This document shows, piece by piece, positions 25,001 through 33,979 of a stretch of 64,000 bases of DNA (the stretch's first letter is position 1; each line of letters opens with the position of its first letter). The stretch comes from Cellulomonas endophytica (GTDB lineage: Bacteria; Actinomycetota; Actinomycetes; Actinomycetales; Cellulomonadaceae): contig NZ_RWJX01000005.1 in assembly GCF_004123805.1 (NCBI RefSeq), positions 1-64,000 of the forward strand, in the 5' to 3' direction. The notes below the pieces were generated by a model, which worked only from the letters and a program-made list of their open reading frames with translations, searched no databases and had not been told where the DNA came from. The translations under genes and the position numbers were made by a program.

Positions 25001-27229
25001 ATGACGTCCAGCACCCGCACCGACCCGACGACCGACGGCCCGGCCGACGCGCCCGACGACCGGCCCACCCATGCCGTGGTCGGGGGGCCGACCGGCGTCG
25101 TGGTCCCCGCCGCGCTGCTGTCCAACTTCTTCGAGCACATGGCGGGCGCGACCTCCGGCGGGGTGGCCGCCGAGGTGGTGATGAACCCGACGTTCGCGCG
25201 GAAGGCGTTCCTGCGCGAGGGCCAGCTCGAGCCGCTGCTGGCGAACGGCGCGGTCGTCGACGAGGCCGCCGCCACGGGCAGCGACGCGCCGTTCGAGCGC
25301 TGGTGGCCGCCGGAGGGCGTGAGCGGCTGGGGCATGGCGCTGTTCGACGACGAGACGGCGGCCGGGATCCCGCTGCCCTGGGCGCGGGTCGGCGCCGGCC
25401 GGGTGCTGGCGAGCGTCGGGCGGATCGGGCACGCGGTCCGGCTCTTCGGCGGCAGCCGCGAGGCCGGCGTCACGGACCTGGCGGCCGGGCCGTCCGGCGT
25501 GCGCCAGGTCGTCCTCGTCCCGGCGCACCGCGAGCGCCGCCTGCGCCTGGCCGTCGTCGCGCGCGCGACCCGCGAGACCGGCGGCGAGGTGGAGGTGCAG
25601 CTGCTGCGCCGCCACACCACGGCGGCGGGGCCGCGGGGCGAGGTGCTGGCCGTCGCGCGCCTGCCGCTGGCGAGCCGGCGGTGGACCGACCTGGAGGCGA
25701 CCCTGGAGACCGCCGAGGGCGCCGTCGCACGCCGGGAGCCGCTCGACCTCGTCGTGCGGTGGCTGGCCGGGACGGACGTCGACCTCGGGCTCGACCGCGT
25801 GTCCCTGCTGCCCGTCGACGCGGTGGACGGCATCGACCCCGACGTCGTGGCGATCGCGCGCGGGCACGTGCCGCAGCTGCGCTGGCCCGGCGGCAACTTC
25901 GTCAGCTACCACCACTGGCGGCACGGCATCGGGCCCGTCGAGCTGCGCCCGGCGCTCGAGGTGCAGGCCTGGGGCGGGCTGGAGCACCACCTGATCGGGA
26001 CGCACGAGTACGTCTCCCTGTGCCGGCAGATCGGGGCCGCGCCGCACATCACCGTGAACGCCGGGACCGGCACGGCCGAGGAGGCCGCGGCCTGGGTCGA
26101 GTACTGCAACGGCGACGCGTCCACGCCCATGGGCGCGCTCCGGGCGCGGAACGGCCACCCCGAGCCCTTCGGCGTGACGCTGTGGGAGGTCGGCAACGAG
26201 CCCTGGGGCGAGTTCCAGGGCGGGAACTTCGGGTCGGAGGAGAACGCCCGGCGCTTCGTCGAGTTCGCGCACGCCATGCGGGCGGCGTCGCCGATCCCGC
26301 TGCGGCTGCTCGCGCAGGGCAACTGGTTCGACCTGCTCGACGTGGACCACCCGCGCCACCACGACGTGTCCGCCGACGGGTTCTGGCACGCGGAGCTCGC
26401 CCGCCAGGCCGCCGACGAGGTCGACCTCGTCTCGGTGCACTGGGTCGCGATCGCCGGCGACTTCCCCGAGGACCCGGCGTCCGACGAGACCGTCGACCGT
26501 GCGCTCATGGGCCTGCTCGTCTCCGCCGAGCGCCGGTTCCTGCCGGCGCTGGCGGAGGTCTTCGACCGCTCGGAGCGCCGGCCGGACCTGCCGCCGGTGG
26601 AGATCGCGATGACCGAGTGGACGCCGGTCGGCGCTCCGTCCGGGCGTCCGGCGGACCGGATCATGCCGGACAACGTCGGCGGGGCCGCCTGGGCGGCCGC
26701 CTGCCTCAACACCCTCGCGCGCTGCAGCGACCGCGTGACCATCGCGAGCCCGAACGGCTTCATGCACGGCAACTCGTACAAGAAGGGCGCCGGCGTCGTC
26801 TACGCCGACCCCGGCATCGACGTCATGGGCCTGTACGAGACGTTCGTCGGCGGGACCGTCCTGAGGGTGGACCTGGACGGCCCGACCTACGACGTGCCCC
26901 AGCCCATGGACGTCGCGCTGGCCGAGAGCGACATCCCGTTCGTCGACGTGCTGGCCGTCCGCCGTGCCGACGGCGGCCTGTCCCTCTCGCTGGTCAACCG
27001 CGACGGCGCGGCGCCCCGGACGGTCGTGGTCCGCCTGCCGGAGGGGGCGGGTGCGACGTTCCGGACCGTGGACCTCGGCGACCACCCGGTCGACCGCCGG
27101 GCGCACCCGGCGGCGCCGGACCGGTTCGCGCGCGTCGAGGGGGCGCTCACCGCGACCGACGGGGCCCTCGCGGTCGAGCTCCGCCCCCTCGGGTTCCTCC
27201 TCCTGCACGGCGCGGCCCCCGCGGCCTGA
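25001..27229 (+). CDS. GH51-type alpha-L-arabinofuranosidase
   Basis: A 742-residue glycosidase predicted to release arabinose from arabinoxylan, arabinan or arabinogalactan oligosaccharides. The retaining pair is Glu400 (WEVGNEPWG, acid/base) and Glu539 (AMTEWTPVG, nucleophile). LRWPGGNFVSYHHWRHGIGP and NAGTGTAEEAAAWVEYCN are GH51 landmarks, and the last 150 residues form the all-beta C-terminal domain. The first 270 residues are a beta-rich module, possibly carbohydrate-binding. There is no signal peptide, so it acts in the cytoplasm on imported oligosaccharides. ATG at 25001 has a strong GGAGAG site and a palindromic operator candidate 30 bp upstream. It is transcribed alone and converges on the beta-mannosidase gene. 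Confidence 0.88.
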   Translation: MTSSTRTDPTTDGPADAPDDRPTHAVVGGPTGVVVPAALLSNFFEHMAGATSGGVAAEVVMNPTFARKAFLREGQLEPLLANGAVVDEAAATGSDAPFERWWPPEGVSGWGMALFDDETAAGIPLPWARVGAGRVLASVGRIGHAVRLFGGSREAGVTDLAAGPSGVRQVVLVPAHRERRLRLAVVARATRETGGEVEVQLLRRHTTAAGPRGEVLAVARLPLASRRWTDLEATLETAEGAVARREPLDLVVRWLAGTDVDLGLDRVSLLPVDAVDGIDPDVVAIARGHVPQLRWPGGNFVSYHHWRHGIGPVELRPALEVQAWGGLEHHLIGTHEYVSLCRQIGAAPHITVNAGTGTAEEAAAWVEYCNGDASTPMGALRARNGHPEPFGVTLWEVGNEPWGEFQGGNFGSEENARRFVEFAHAMRAASPIPLRLLAQGNWFDLLDVDHPRHHDVSADGFWHAELARQAADEVDLVSVHWVAIAGDFPEDPASDETVDRALMGLLVSAERRFLPALAEVFDRSERRPDLPPVEIAMTEWTPVGAPSGRPADRIMPDNVGGAAWAAACLNTLARCSDRVTIASPNGFMHGNSYKKGAGVVYADPGIDVMGLYETFVGGTVLRVDLDGPTYDVPQPMDVALAESDIPFVDVLAVRRADGGLSLSLVNRDGAAPRTVVVRLPEGAGATFRTVDLGDHPVDRRAHPAAPDRFARVEGALTATDGALAVELRPLGFLLLHGAAPAA

Positions 27230-27249
27230 GAGGCCCCCACGGACCCACC

Positions 27250-27280
27250 GGCCGCCCGGGGCACGACGCCCCGGGCGGCC
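27250..27280. terminator. Bidirectional terminator between GH51 and GH2 genes
   Basis: A perfect 13-bp stem (GGCCGCCCGGGGC with GCCCCGGGCGGCC) closes a 5-nt loop, ACGAC. It lies between the two convergent stop codons and can serve both transcripts. Confidence 0.75.
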
Positions 27281-27287
27281 CACGGGC

Positions 27288-29807
27288 TCAGGGGGTCGCC
27301 GGGGCCACCGCCGGCCGCAGGTCGTTCGCGGACCGCAGGACGGGCGCGGCGACGAGCACGGCCGGGTCGACGTCGGCCGTGGTCCGGACGGTGAAGGTCG
27401 TCGACGCCCCGGCCGGCAGCGTCACGAGCGCGCGGTCGACGGTCGCGTCCGCGGCCACCCGGTCCGCGTGCAGCGTGACGTCGCCGGCGTAGGAGCGGGC
27501 GACGACGTGCACCCGGTACCCCTCCGCCGTGCGCTCGGCCGTGGCCTCGAGGGCGTCGGGCCGCAGCCGCAGCTCGAGGTCCTCCACGAAGGTCCGGCAC
27601 ACGCGCAGGCCGTCGAGCTCGGCGACGAGCACCTCGTCGGCGGCGTCCGCGGGCACGACGAGCGCGTCCTCGAGGGCGACGACCGCCACCGCCCGCGGCG
27701 CCACCTCCACGGTCGCGACGGCCTCGGCCCGCACCGCGCCGTCGAGCGTCTCCCGGCGCAGCGCGACCGTGCCGGACCAGGCCTCGTCCGTGTCGTTCAC
27801 GGCGGCGAGCACCCAGCGGCCCTCGCGCTCCACGACGGACACCGCCCGCGGCGCGTGCGCGTCCCGCAGGGCGAACCACAGCGGCTTCGGGCGCTCCTGC
27901 GAGTCGACCGCCGCCCACGACGTCACGGGCCAGCAGTCGTTGAGCTGCCACACGATCGAGCCCGCCGTCCGCGGCCACCACGACCGGTAGTGCTCCACGG
28001 CGTACCGGACGGCGCGGGCCTGCTGGAGCTGGGTGGCCCAGTGCCAGTCGACGAACCCCTCGGGCACGCCCAGGTGCGGCGCCATGCCGCGCGCGAGCTT
28101 GCCGTTTCCGTCGTCGGCCTTCTGGTGGACGAGGAAGACGGGGTCCTCCTGCGGGTACGGCGCGGCCTCGAGCGGGCCGCCGTCCGCGGCGTGCACCCAC
28201 TCCTGCAGCGTCCGCCAGGCCGGCGGGCCCTGGTAGCCGAACTCGGAGCAGAAGCGCGGCACCTCGTCGCGGTAGTGCGTGTGGTCGACACGGTTCCACA
28301 CCTCCCACTGGTGGTGGCTGCCGTGGTCCGGGTCGTTCGGGTGCACCTCCGCGGGGTCGCGGCGGGGGGTGAAGGGGCTGTTGTCGCTGTAGGGCCGCGT
28401 GGGGTCGAGCTCGGCGACGACGTCGCGGAGCAGCTCCGTGGCGTAGAGGCGGCCCCAGGTGGCGTCGCCGAGGCGGTCCTTCCACCCCCAGTCCTCGTGC
28501 CCCCAGAGGTTCTCGTTGCCGCCGTTCCACAGCACGAGCGAGGGGTGCGGCATGAGCCGGACGACGTTCTCGCGCGCCTCGGCCTCGAGCTCCGAGCGCA
28601 GCGGCTCCTCCTCCGGGTACGCGGCGCACGCGAGGAGGAAGTCCTGCCAGACGAGCAGCCCGCGCTCGTCGCACTGCTCGTAGAAGTCCTCGCTCTCGTA
28701 GACGCCGCCGCCCCACACCCGCAGGAGGTTGAGGTGCGCCCCGAGCGCCTGGTCGAGGCGGCGGGCCACCCGCTCGCGCGTCAGCCGCGTGACGAAGTGG
28801 TCGTCGGGGATCCAGTTCGCACCGCGGACCGCGACGGGCCGCCCGTTGACGACGACCGTGAACCGGCTGCCGTGCTCGTCGTCGGAGGTGTCCAGCGCGA
28901 CCGTGCGGAACCCGATCCGCCGGGACCAGGTGGCCAGCGGCTCTTCCGCCCCGTCCCCGGCGAGGAGCTCCACCACCAGCTCGACGAGGGGCTGCCCCCC
29001 GTACCCGGCCGGCCACCACACGGGCGCGTCGGGCACCTCCACGACGAGCACCGTCCCGCTCTCCCCGGCCGCGACGACGCCCTCGACGGCGACCCCGTGC
29101 GCCCGGGCCCGCACCGCGAGCGGCCCGTCGGCGACGAGGCCCGACCGCTCGACCTCCACGTGGAGCGTGACGCGGCCGGTGCCGTCGGGGTCGACGCCCA
29201 CGAGCGGCCGGACGGCGGCCAGGCGCGCGGTGCGCCACCGCTCGACGTGCACGGGCTTCCAGAGCCCGGCGGTGCGCAGGTCCGGTCCCCAGTCCCACCC
29301 GAAGGAGCACGCCATCTTGCGCACGAAGTTGAACGGCGAGTCGGCGTACGCGCTGGGCCGCGGGCCGAGCCGGTCGCGCAGCTCGTCGGCGTACGCCGTC
29401 GCCGAGCGCAGGTCCACCGTGAGCGGCCGCTCCGTCCCGTCGGCGAGCGCACGGACGTCGAGGCGGTAGGAGCGGTGCATGTTCGCCGTCTCCCCCAGCA
29501 CGGTCCCGCCGAGCGCGACCGTGCCGACGGTGTCGACGCCCTCGAGCACGAGGTCCACGCGCTCGTCGTCGGCGGCCCGGTCCAGGCGCAGCGCCCGCGC
29601 GTAGCGCCAGTCCGTCGTGTGCACCCAGCGCAGGTCGTGCTCGTGGGCGTCGAGGTAGGGGTCGGGGACGAGCCCCAGGGCCAGCAGGTCCGTGTGGACG
29701 CAGCCGGGGACGGCCGCGGGGACCGGTCCCGCCGCGGTGATCGCGTCGGGCACGGGGCCGGCGGTGGGGACGACGGTCCAGCCGTCGACGAGGGTGAGGC
29801 GCTGCAC
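27288..29807 (-). CDS. GH2 beta-mannosidase
   Basis: An 839-residue cytoplasmic exo-beta-mannosidase that would remove mannose from the non-reducing end of manno-oligosaccharides. It has the five-domain GH2 layout: a jelly-roll start (VPGCVHTDLLALGLVPDPY, DWRYARALRL), an Ig-like domain, a TIM barrel, then C-terminal beta domains. The catalytic residues are Glu432 in NGGNENLWGHEDW and Glu522 in FCSEFGYQGPPAW. NWIPDDHFVTR and LRVWGGGVYESEDFYEQCDERG are beta-mannosidase signatures that separate it from LacZ-type enzymes. It begins at GTG 29807 with a TGGAG site and is the last gene of the ABC/GH42 operon, 98 bp after GH42, with a small GC hairpin at 29862-29882 between them. Confidence 0.92.
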   Translation of the reverse strand: MQRLTLVDGWTVVPTAGPVPDAITAAGPVPAAVPGCVHTDLLALGLVPDPYLDAHEHDLRWVHTTDWRYARALRLDRAADDERVDLVLEGVDTVGTVALGGTVLGETANMHRSYRLDVRALADGTERPLTVDLRSATAYADELRDRLGPRPSAYADSPFNFVRKMACSFGWDWGPDLRTAGLWKPVHVERWRTARLAAVRPLVGVDPDGTGRVTLHVEVERSGLVADGPLAVRARAHGVAVEGVVAAGESGTVLVVEVPDAPVWWPAGYGGQPLVELVVELLAGDGAEEPLATWSRRIGFRTVALDTSDDEHGSRFTVVVNGRPVAVRGANWIPDDHFVTRLTRERVARRLDQALGAHLNLLRVWGGGVYESEDFYEQCDERGLLVWQDFLLACAAYPEEEPLRSELEAEARENVVRLMPHPSLVLWNGGNENLWGHEDWGWKDRLGDATWGRLYATELLRDVVAELDPTRPYSDNSPFTPRRDPAEVHPNDPDHGSHHQWEVWNRVDHTHYRDEVPRFCSEFGYQGPPAWRTLQEWVHAADGGPLEAAPYPQEDPVFLVHQKADDGNGKLARGMAPHLGVPEGFVDWHWATQLQQARAVRYAVEHYRSWWPRTAGSIVWQLNDCWPVTSWAAVDSQERPKPLWFALRDAHAPRAVSVVEREGRWVLAAVNDTDEAWSGTVALRRETLDGAVRAEAVATVEVAPRAVAVVALEDALVVPADAADEVLVAELDGLRVCRTFVEDLELRLRPDALEATAERTAEGYRVHVVARSYAGDVTLHADRVAADATVDRALVTLPAGASTTFTVRTTADVDPAVLVAAPVLRSANDLRPAVAPATP

Positions 29808-29905
29808 GGGGGCTCCAGGGGCTCGGGGCGGGTGCCGGAGGCGGGGGCGGATGACGTGGCGGCGCCGCCGGTGCAGCGGCGCGGGGTGAGGCGTGCGGGC
29901 GGCCG

Positions 29906-32122
29906 TCAGGGGGACACGGTCCGCCCCTCGCGCACCACGCGCACGCCACGGGCGGGGACGCGCACCGACGGGCCGGCGGGCGACCCGTCGAGGGCGTCCG
30001 TGCCGTCGGCGGCGACCGTGACGTCCGCGTCGGTGTGGTTGAGGAGGAAGAGCCAGGCCGCGTCGCCGCCGACGCGGCGGACGGCCTCGAGCCCCGGGGG
30101 GCCCTCGGCGACGCGCGGCAGCCCGGCCTCGGCGACGAGACGCTCCACCACCCGGTCGACGGACGCGCGCGGCAGCGGCACGGAGACGTACCAGGCGGCG
30201 CCGGCCGCACCGTCAGCGGCCGCTGGTCCGGCCGCCGGGACCGACCGCCGCGTCACGGCCGGCAGCCCGGCGAGCACGCCGTCCGCCACCCTGACCACGG
30301 CCTCGGCCCCGTCGAGCTCGACGCGCTCCGTCCAGTCCTCCACGTGCCCGCCGTCGTCCAGCGCGACGCGCTCGCCGACCTGCAGGGGCAGGAACTCGTC
30401 GGACCACACGCCGAGGACGTCGCGGAAGGCACCGGGGTGCCCGCCCGTGCGCACCTGCGCGCGCGCGTCGCAGACCCCGGACAGGTACGTCACGACGAGG
30501 GACCCGCCGCGCGCGGGGACGGCGGCCAGGCTCGCGGCCTCCGCGTCGTCCACGACGAGCAGGCCCGGCACCACGACGAGCGCGTAGCCGTCGAGGTCCG
30601 TGCCCGGCGGCACGACGTCGACGAGGACCTGCCGCTCCCACAGCGGGCGGTACCAGGCGCGCAGCTCGCGGCCGTAGCGCAGGTCGCGGTGCGGCTTGAG
30701 ACCTCCCTGCAGGTGCCAGCCGGCCTCGTCGTCGACGACGAAGGCCACCCGGGCGGGCTCCACCCGGGAGCCGGCGACGGGCGCGAGCGCGCGCAGGTGC
30801 CCGCCGAGCTCGACGACCTCCCGCCACACCCGCGAGCGCGTCCCGGTGTGCGGGACCATCGCGGAGTGGAACTGCTCGGCCCCCGCGGTCGAGGCCCGCC
30901 ACTGGAAGAACATGGCCCCGTCGGAGCCGCGGGCCACGTGCGCGAGGCCGTCGCGGACGATCTCGCCGGGGTCCTTCGCGCGGTTGCGCCGCTGCCAGCT
31001 CGGCGCGCCCGTGGAGTGCTCGAGGAGCAGCCAGGGCGCACGGCCGGGCGACATGCCGCGCACGCGGTCGCCGGCGAACGCCAGGTCCTGGGCGCGGTCG
31101 GGGTCGTCGACGAGCGTGTAGTGGTCGTTCGTCACCACGGCGAGGTGCGGCGCCCAGCGGGCGTAGTCGACGACCTGCGCCCCCGCGCCGACCATGAGGT
31201 TCGTCGTGACAGGCGCGTCGGAGTGCCGCCCGATCACCGCCCTCTCCGCGAGGTACTGGCCGAGGAGGGCGTCGGAGGAGAAGCGCTCGAAGTCCAGCGC
31301 GAGGCCGGGGTTGGGGGCGCCGTGGCGGCCCCGCGGGGGCAGCACCTCCTCCCACGCGCCGTAGCGGTGGCCCCACTGCTGGGTGCCCCAGGCGGCGTTC
31401 ACCGCCTCGAGCGACCCGTGCCGCTGCTCCAGCCAGCCCCGGAACGCCGCCGCGGAGCGGTCGCAGAAGCACCGGGCGTTGCCGCCGCCGAGCTCGTTGC
31501 CCACGTGCCACAGCCGGACCGCGGGGTGCCGGCCGTACCGCCGGGCGAGCGCCTCGACGTGCCGCAGCGCGTACCGGCGGTAGACGGGGTGGCTCGGGCA
31601 CCAGGCGTTGCGGCCGCCAGGCGGCTCGCGGAAGCCGTCGGCGAGCACGGGGGCGATGTCCGGGTGCGCCGCGAGCAGCCAGGAGGGCGGCGCCGCGGTG
31701 GGCGTCGCGAGGTCGACCGCCACGCCGTGCGCGTGCAGGAGGTCGACGACCTCGTCGAGCCACGCCCAGTCCCGCACGCCGTCGGACGTCTCGACCGTGC
31801 CCCACGCGAAGACGCCGAGCGTCACGACGGTCACGCCGGCCTCGCGCATGAGCCGCACGTCCTCGTGCCACACCTCCCGCGGCCACTGCTCGGGGTTGTA
31901 GTCGCCCCCGAACGCCAGGCCGTCGACGAGGCGCAGGGGCGGCCGCCCCGCACGGGCCGCGGCGGCCGCCGCGATCGCCTCCCCGGCGCTGCCGCGCGAC
32001 ACAGGGGCCGGCACGGCCTCCCCCGCCGGGGCGGACGCGGCGACGAGCGGCCACCCGTCGTCGCCCCAGCCGGGCGCCGGGGTGGCGGCGACGACGGCGG
32101 TGGCGGCCGACGGCTCAGGCAC
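29906..32122 (-). CDS. GH42 beta-galactosidase
   Basis: A 738-residue GH42 enzyme acting on beta-galactosides, likely galacto-oligosaccharides or arabinogalactan side chains. It has LAFGGDYNPEQWPREVWHEDV at the start of the barrel, acid/base Glu210 in WHVGNELGG, nucleophile Glu368 in LLLEHSTGAPSW, and the trimerisation domain and small beta domain at the C-terminus. The Cys pattern NARCFCDRSA fits the GH42 metal cluster in part. About 65 Ala/Pro-rich residues precede the barrel, with no signal peptide. Start GTG 32122 overlaps the end of the upstream ATPase gene by 8 bp, so the enzyme is translationally coupled to its importer. Confidence 0.92.
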   Translation of the reverse strand: MPEPSAATAVVAATPAPGWGDDGWPLVAASAPAGEAVPAPVSRGSAGEAIAAAAAARAGRPPLRLVDGLAFGGDYNPEQWPREVWHEDVRLMREAGVTVVTLGVFAWGTVETSDGVRDWAWLDEVVDLLHAHGVAVDLATPTAAPPSWLLAAHPDIAPVLADGFREPPGGRNAWCPSHPVYRRYALRHVEALARRYGRHPAVRLWHVGNELGGGNARCFCDRSAAAFRGWLEQRHGSLEAVNAAWGTQQWGHRYGAWEEVLPPRGRHGAPNPGLALDFERFSSDALLGQYLAERAVIGRHSDAPVTTNLMVGAGAQVVDYARWAPHLAVVTNDHYTLVDDPDRAQDLAFAGDRVRGMSPGRAPWLLLEHSTGAPSWQRRNRAKDPGEIVRDGLAHVARGSDGAMFFQWRASTAGAEQFHSAMVPHTGTRSRVWREVVELGGHLRALAPVAGSRVEPARVAFVVDDEAGWHLQGGLKPHRDLRYGRELRAWYRPLWERQVLVDVVPPGTDLDGYALVVVPGLLVVDDAEAASLAAVPARGGSLVVTYLSGVCDARAQVRTGGHPGAFRDVLGVWSDEFLPLQVGERVALDDGGHVEDWTERVELDGAEAVVRVADGVLAGLPAVTRRSVPAAGPAAADGAAGAAWYVSVPLPRASVDRVVERLVAEAGLPRVAEGPPGLEAVRRVGGDAAWLFLLNHTDADVTVAADGTDALDGSPAGPSVRVPARGVRVVREGRTVSP

Positions 32123-33047
32123 CGACGGCCCTCGCCACCGGGGCGTGCGCCTGCGCGGCGGCCGCCTCGGCCTCGTCGACGTGCACCCACGCCCCGAGCC
32201 CGTGGTCGTAGCAGACGCTGTTGTCGATGCCGCTGCGGTCGGGCGTCTCCGTCCGGACGAGGGACGTGGCGCGGTCCGGGTCGGGCGCGGCGAGCGCGAG
32301 CAGCTTCGTGTAGTCGTGGTGCGGGTCGAGGATGACGGCGTCCGCCGGCCCCCGCTCGACCACCCGGCCGCGGTAGAGGACGAGGATCTCGTCGGAGAAG
32401 TGCCGCGCCGTGGCCAGGTCGTGCGTGATGTAGAGGACCGCGAGGCGGTCCTCCCGCTGCAGCCGCCCGAGCAGGTTGAGCACGCCGAGGCGGATGGACA
32501 CGTCGAGCATGGAGACGGGCTCGTCGGCGACGAGCACCTGCGCCCCCGGGGCCAGCGCCCGCGCGATCGCGACGCGCTGACGCTGCCCGCCCGACAGCTC
32601 GTGCGGCCGGCGCGCCGCGATGGCCTCGGCCGGGTCGAGGTTGACCCGCTCGAGCATCTCCAGCACCCGGGCGCGGGTCGCGGCGGCGTCGTGGGTGCGG
32701 CCGTGCAGCCGCAGGGGCCGGGCCACGTGGTGCTCGACGGTGTGGAAGGGGTTGAGCGAGGCGAAGGGGTCCTGGAACACCATCTGCACGTGCCGCCGGT
32801 ACACCGACCCGCGCACGGGCGTGCGGTCGTCGAGCAGCACGTCCACCCGTCCCGACGAGGGGCGCTCCAGCCGCGTGAGGAGCTTGGCGATCGTCGACTT
32901 GCCCGACCCCGACTCCCCGACGAGCGCCACCGTGCGGCCCGGCACGAGGTCGAAGGAGACGCGGTCGACCGCGCGCAGCGTCCGCCGGCGCAGCCCGTCG
33001 CGCAGCGCGTAGTCCTTGGTCAGGTTCGTCACGTGCACGCTGGTCAT
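32115..33047 (-). CDS. Oligopeptide/oligosaccharide ABC transporter ATP-binding protein (OppF/DppF type)
   Basis: A 310-residue ABC ATPase. It has Walker A GESGSGKST, Q-loop MVFQDPFASLNP, signature LSGGQRQRVAIARAL, Walker B VLVADEPVSMLD and H-loop ITHDL. The OppF-type C-terminal extension (HDYTKLLALAAPD) follows. It energises uptake through the two permeases upstream. A family-5 transporter beside GH42, GH2 and GH36 genes suggests an oligosaccharide, not a peptide, as substrate. It overlaps its partner ATPase by 4 bp (ATGA at 33044-33047) and GH42 by 8 bp. Confidence 0.92.
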   Translation of the reverse strand: MTSVHVTNLTKDYALRDGLRRRTLRAVDRVSFDLVPGRTVALVGESGSGKSTIAKLLTRLERPSSGRVDVLLDDRTPVRGSVYRRHVQMVFQDPFASLNPFHTVEHHVARPLRLHGRTHDAAATRARVLEMLERVNLDPAEAIAARRPHELSGGQRQRVAIARALAPGAQVLVADEPVSMLDVSIRLGVLNLLGRLQREDRLAVLYITHDLATARHFSDEILVLYRGRVVERGPADAVILDPHHDYTKLLALAAPDPDRATSLVRTETPDRSGIDNSVCYDHGLGAWVHVDEAEAAAAQAHAPVARAVGA

Positions 33048-33979
33048 GCCGGCTCCCCGGGGGTGGTGGCGGGGGCGTCGGCGCCCACGCCCGAGCGGAT
33101 GAAGGCGCCGCGCTCCCCCGACAGGCTGGGGAACGAGCCGAGCAGGCGGCGCGTGTACGGGTGCGCCGCGCCGAGGCGCAGGCGCTCGGCGGTGTCGAGC
33201 TCGACGACCTCGCCGCGCAGCATCACGGCGATGCGGTCGCTGATCTCGAGCAGCAGCGGCAGGTCGTGCGTGATGAAGACGACCGCGAAGTCCAGCTCGT
33301 CGCGCAGCCGGACGAGCTCGCGCAGGATGTCGCGCTGGACCACCACGTCCAGCGCGGTCGTCGGCTCGTCCATGATCATGATCTGCGGCTCCAGCAGCAT
33401 CGCCATGGCGATCATGACGCGCTGGCGCATGCCCCCGGACAGCTCGTGCGGGTACGACCTCAGCCGGACCGGGTCGACGCCGACGCGGCGCAGCACCTCC
33501 GCCGAGCGCTCCCGCCGCTGCGCGCGCCCCGTCCGCCGGTCGTGCGCGCGCAGGGTGTCGTCGAGCTGCGCGCCGATCGTGATGACCGGGTTCAGGGAGT
33601 TCATCGCGCCCTGGAAGACCATGGACAGCTTCGACCACCGGAACCGGCGCAGCGCGGCGTCGGGCAGCGCGAGCAGGTCGAGGTCCGTGCCGTCGCGGTC
33701 GTGGAAGACCACGGACCCGCCGGCGATGCGCGCGGGCGGCTGGTGGAGGCGGTTGATCGCGTAGGCCAGGGTCGTCTTGCCGCAGCCGGACTCCCCCGCC
33801 AGGCCGAGGATCTCGCCACGGCCGAGCTGGAGGCTCGCGGAGCGCACGGCGGTGACGGGCTGCTCCGTCTCGTACACGACGGTGAGGTCGCGGACGGTGA
33901 GGACGGGCTCACGGGCGGGGCCGGCGGCCGGAGGGACGGCCTCGACGAGGCTCGCCGGGCGGGAGGCGGTCGCGGTCAT
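33044..33979 (-). CDS. Oligopeptide/oligosaccharide ABC transporter ATP-binding protein (OppD/DppD type)
   Basis: A 311-residue ABC ATPase paired with the OppF-type subunit. It has Walker A GESGCGKTT, Q-loop MVFQGAMNSLNP, signature LSGGMRQRVMIAMAM, Walker B IMIMDEPTTALD and H-loop ITHDL. The OppD-type tail HPYTRRLLGSFPSLSGERG is present, though the cysteine-containing oligo_HPY motif is reduced. Start ATG 33979 overlaps the permease stop by 4 bp. It is part of the seven-gene sugar operon. Confidence 0.92.
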   Translation of the reverse strand: MTATASRPASLVEAVPPAAGPAREPVLTVRDLTVVYETEQPVTAVRSASLQLGRGEILGLAGESGCGKTTLAYAINRLHQPPARIAGGSVVFHDRDGTDLDLLALPDAALRRFRWSKLSMVFQGAMNSLNPVITIGAQLDDTLRAHDRRTGRAQRRERSAEVLRRVGVDPVRLRSYPHELSGGMRQRVMIAMAMLLEPQIMIMDEPTTALDVVVQRDILRELVRLRDELDFAVVFITHDLPLLLEISDRIAVMLRGEVVELDTAERLRLGAAHPYTRRLLGSFPSLSGERGAFIRSGVGADAPATTPGEPA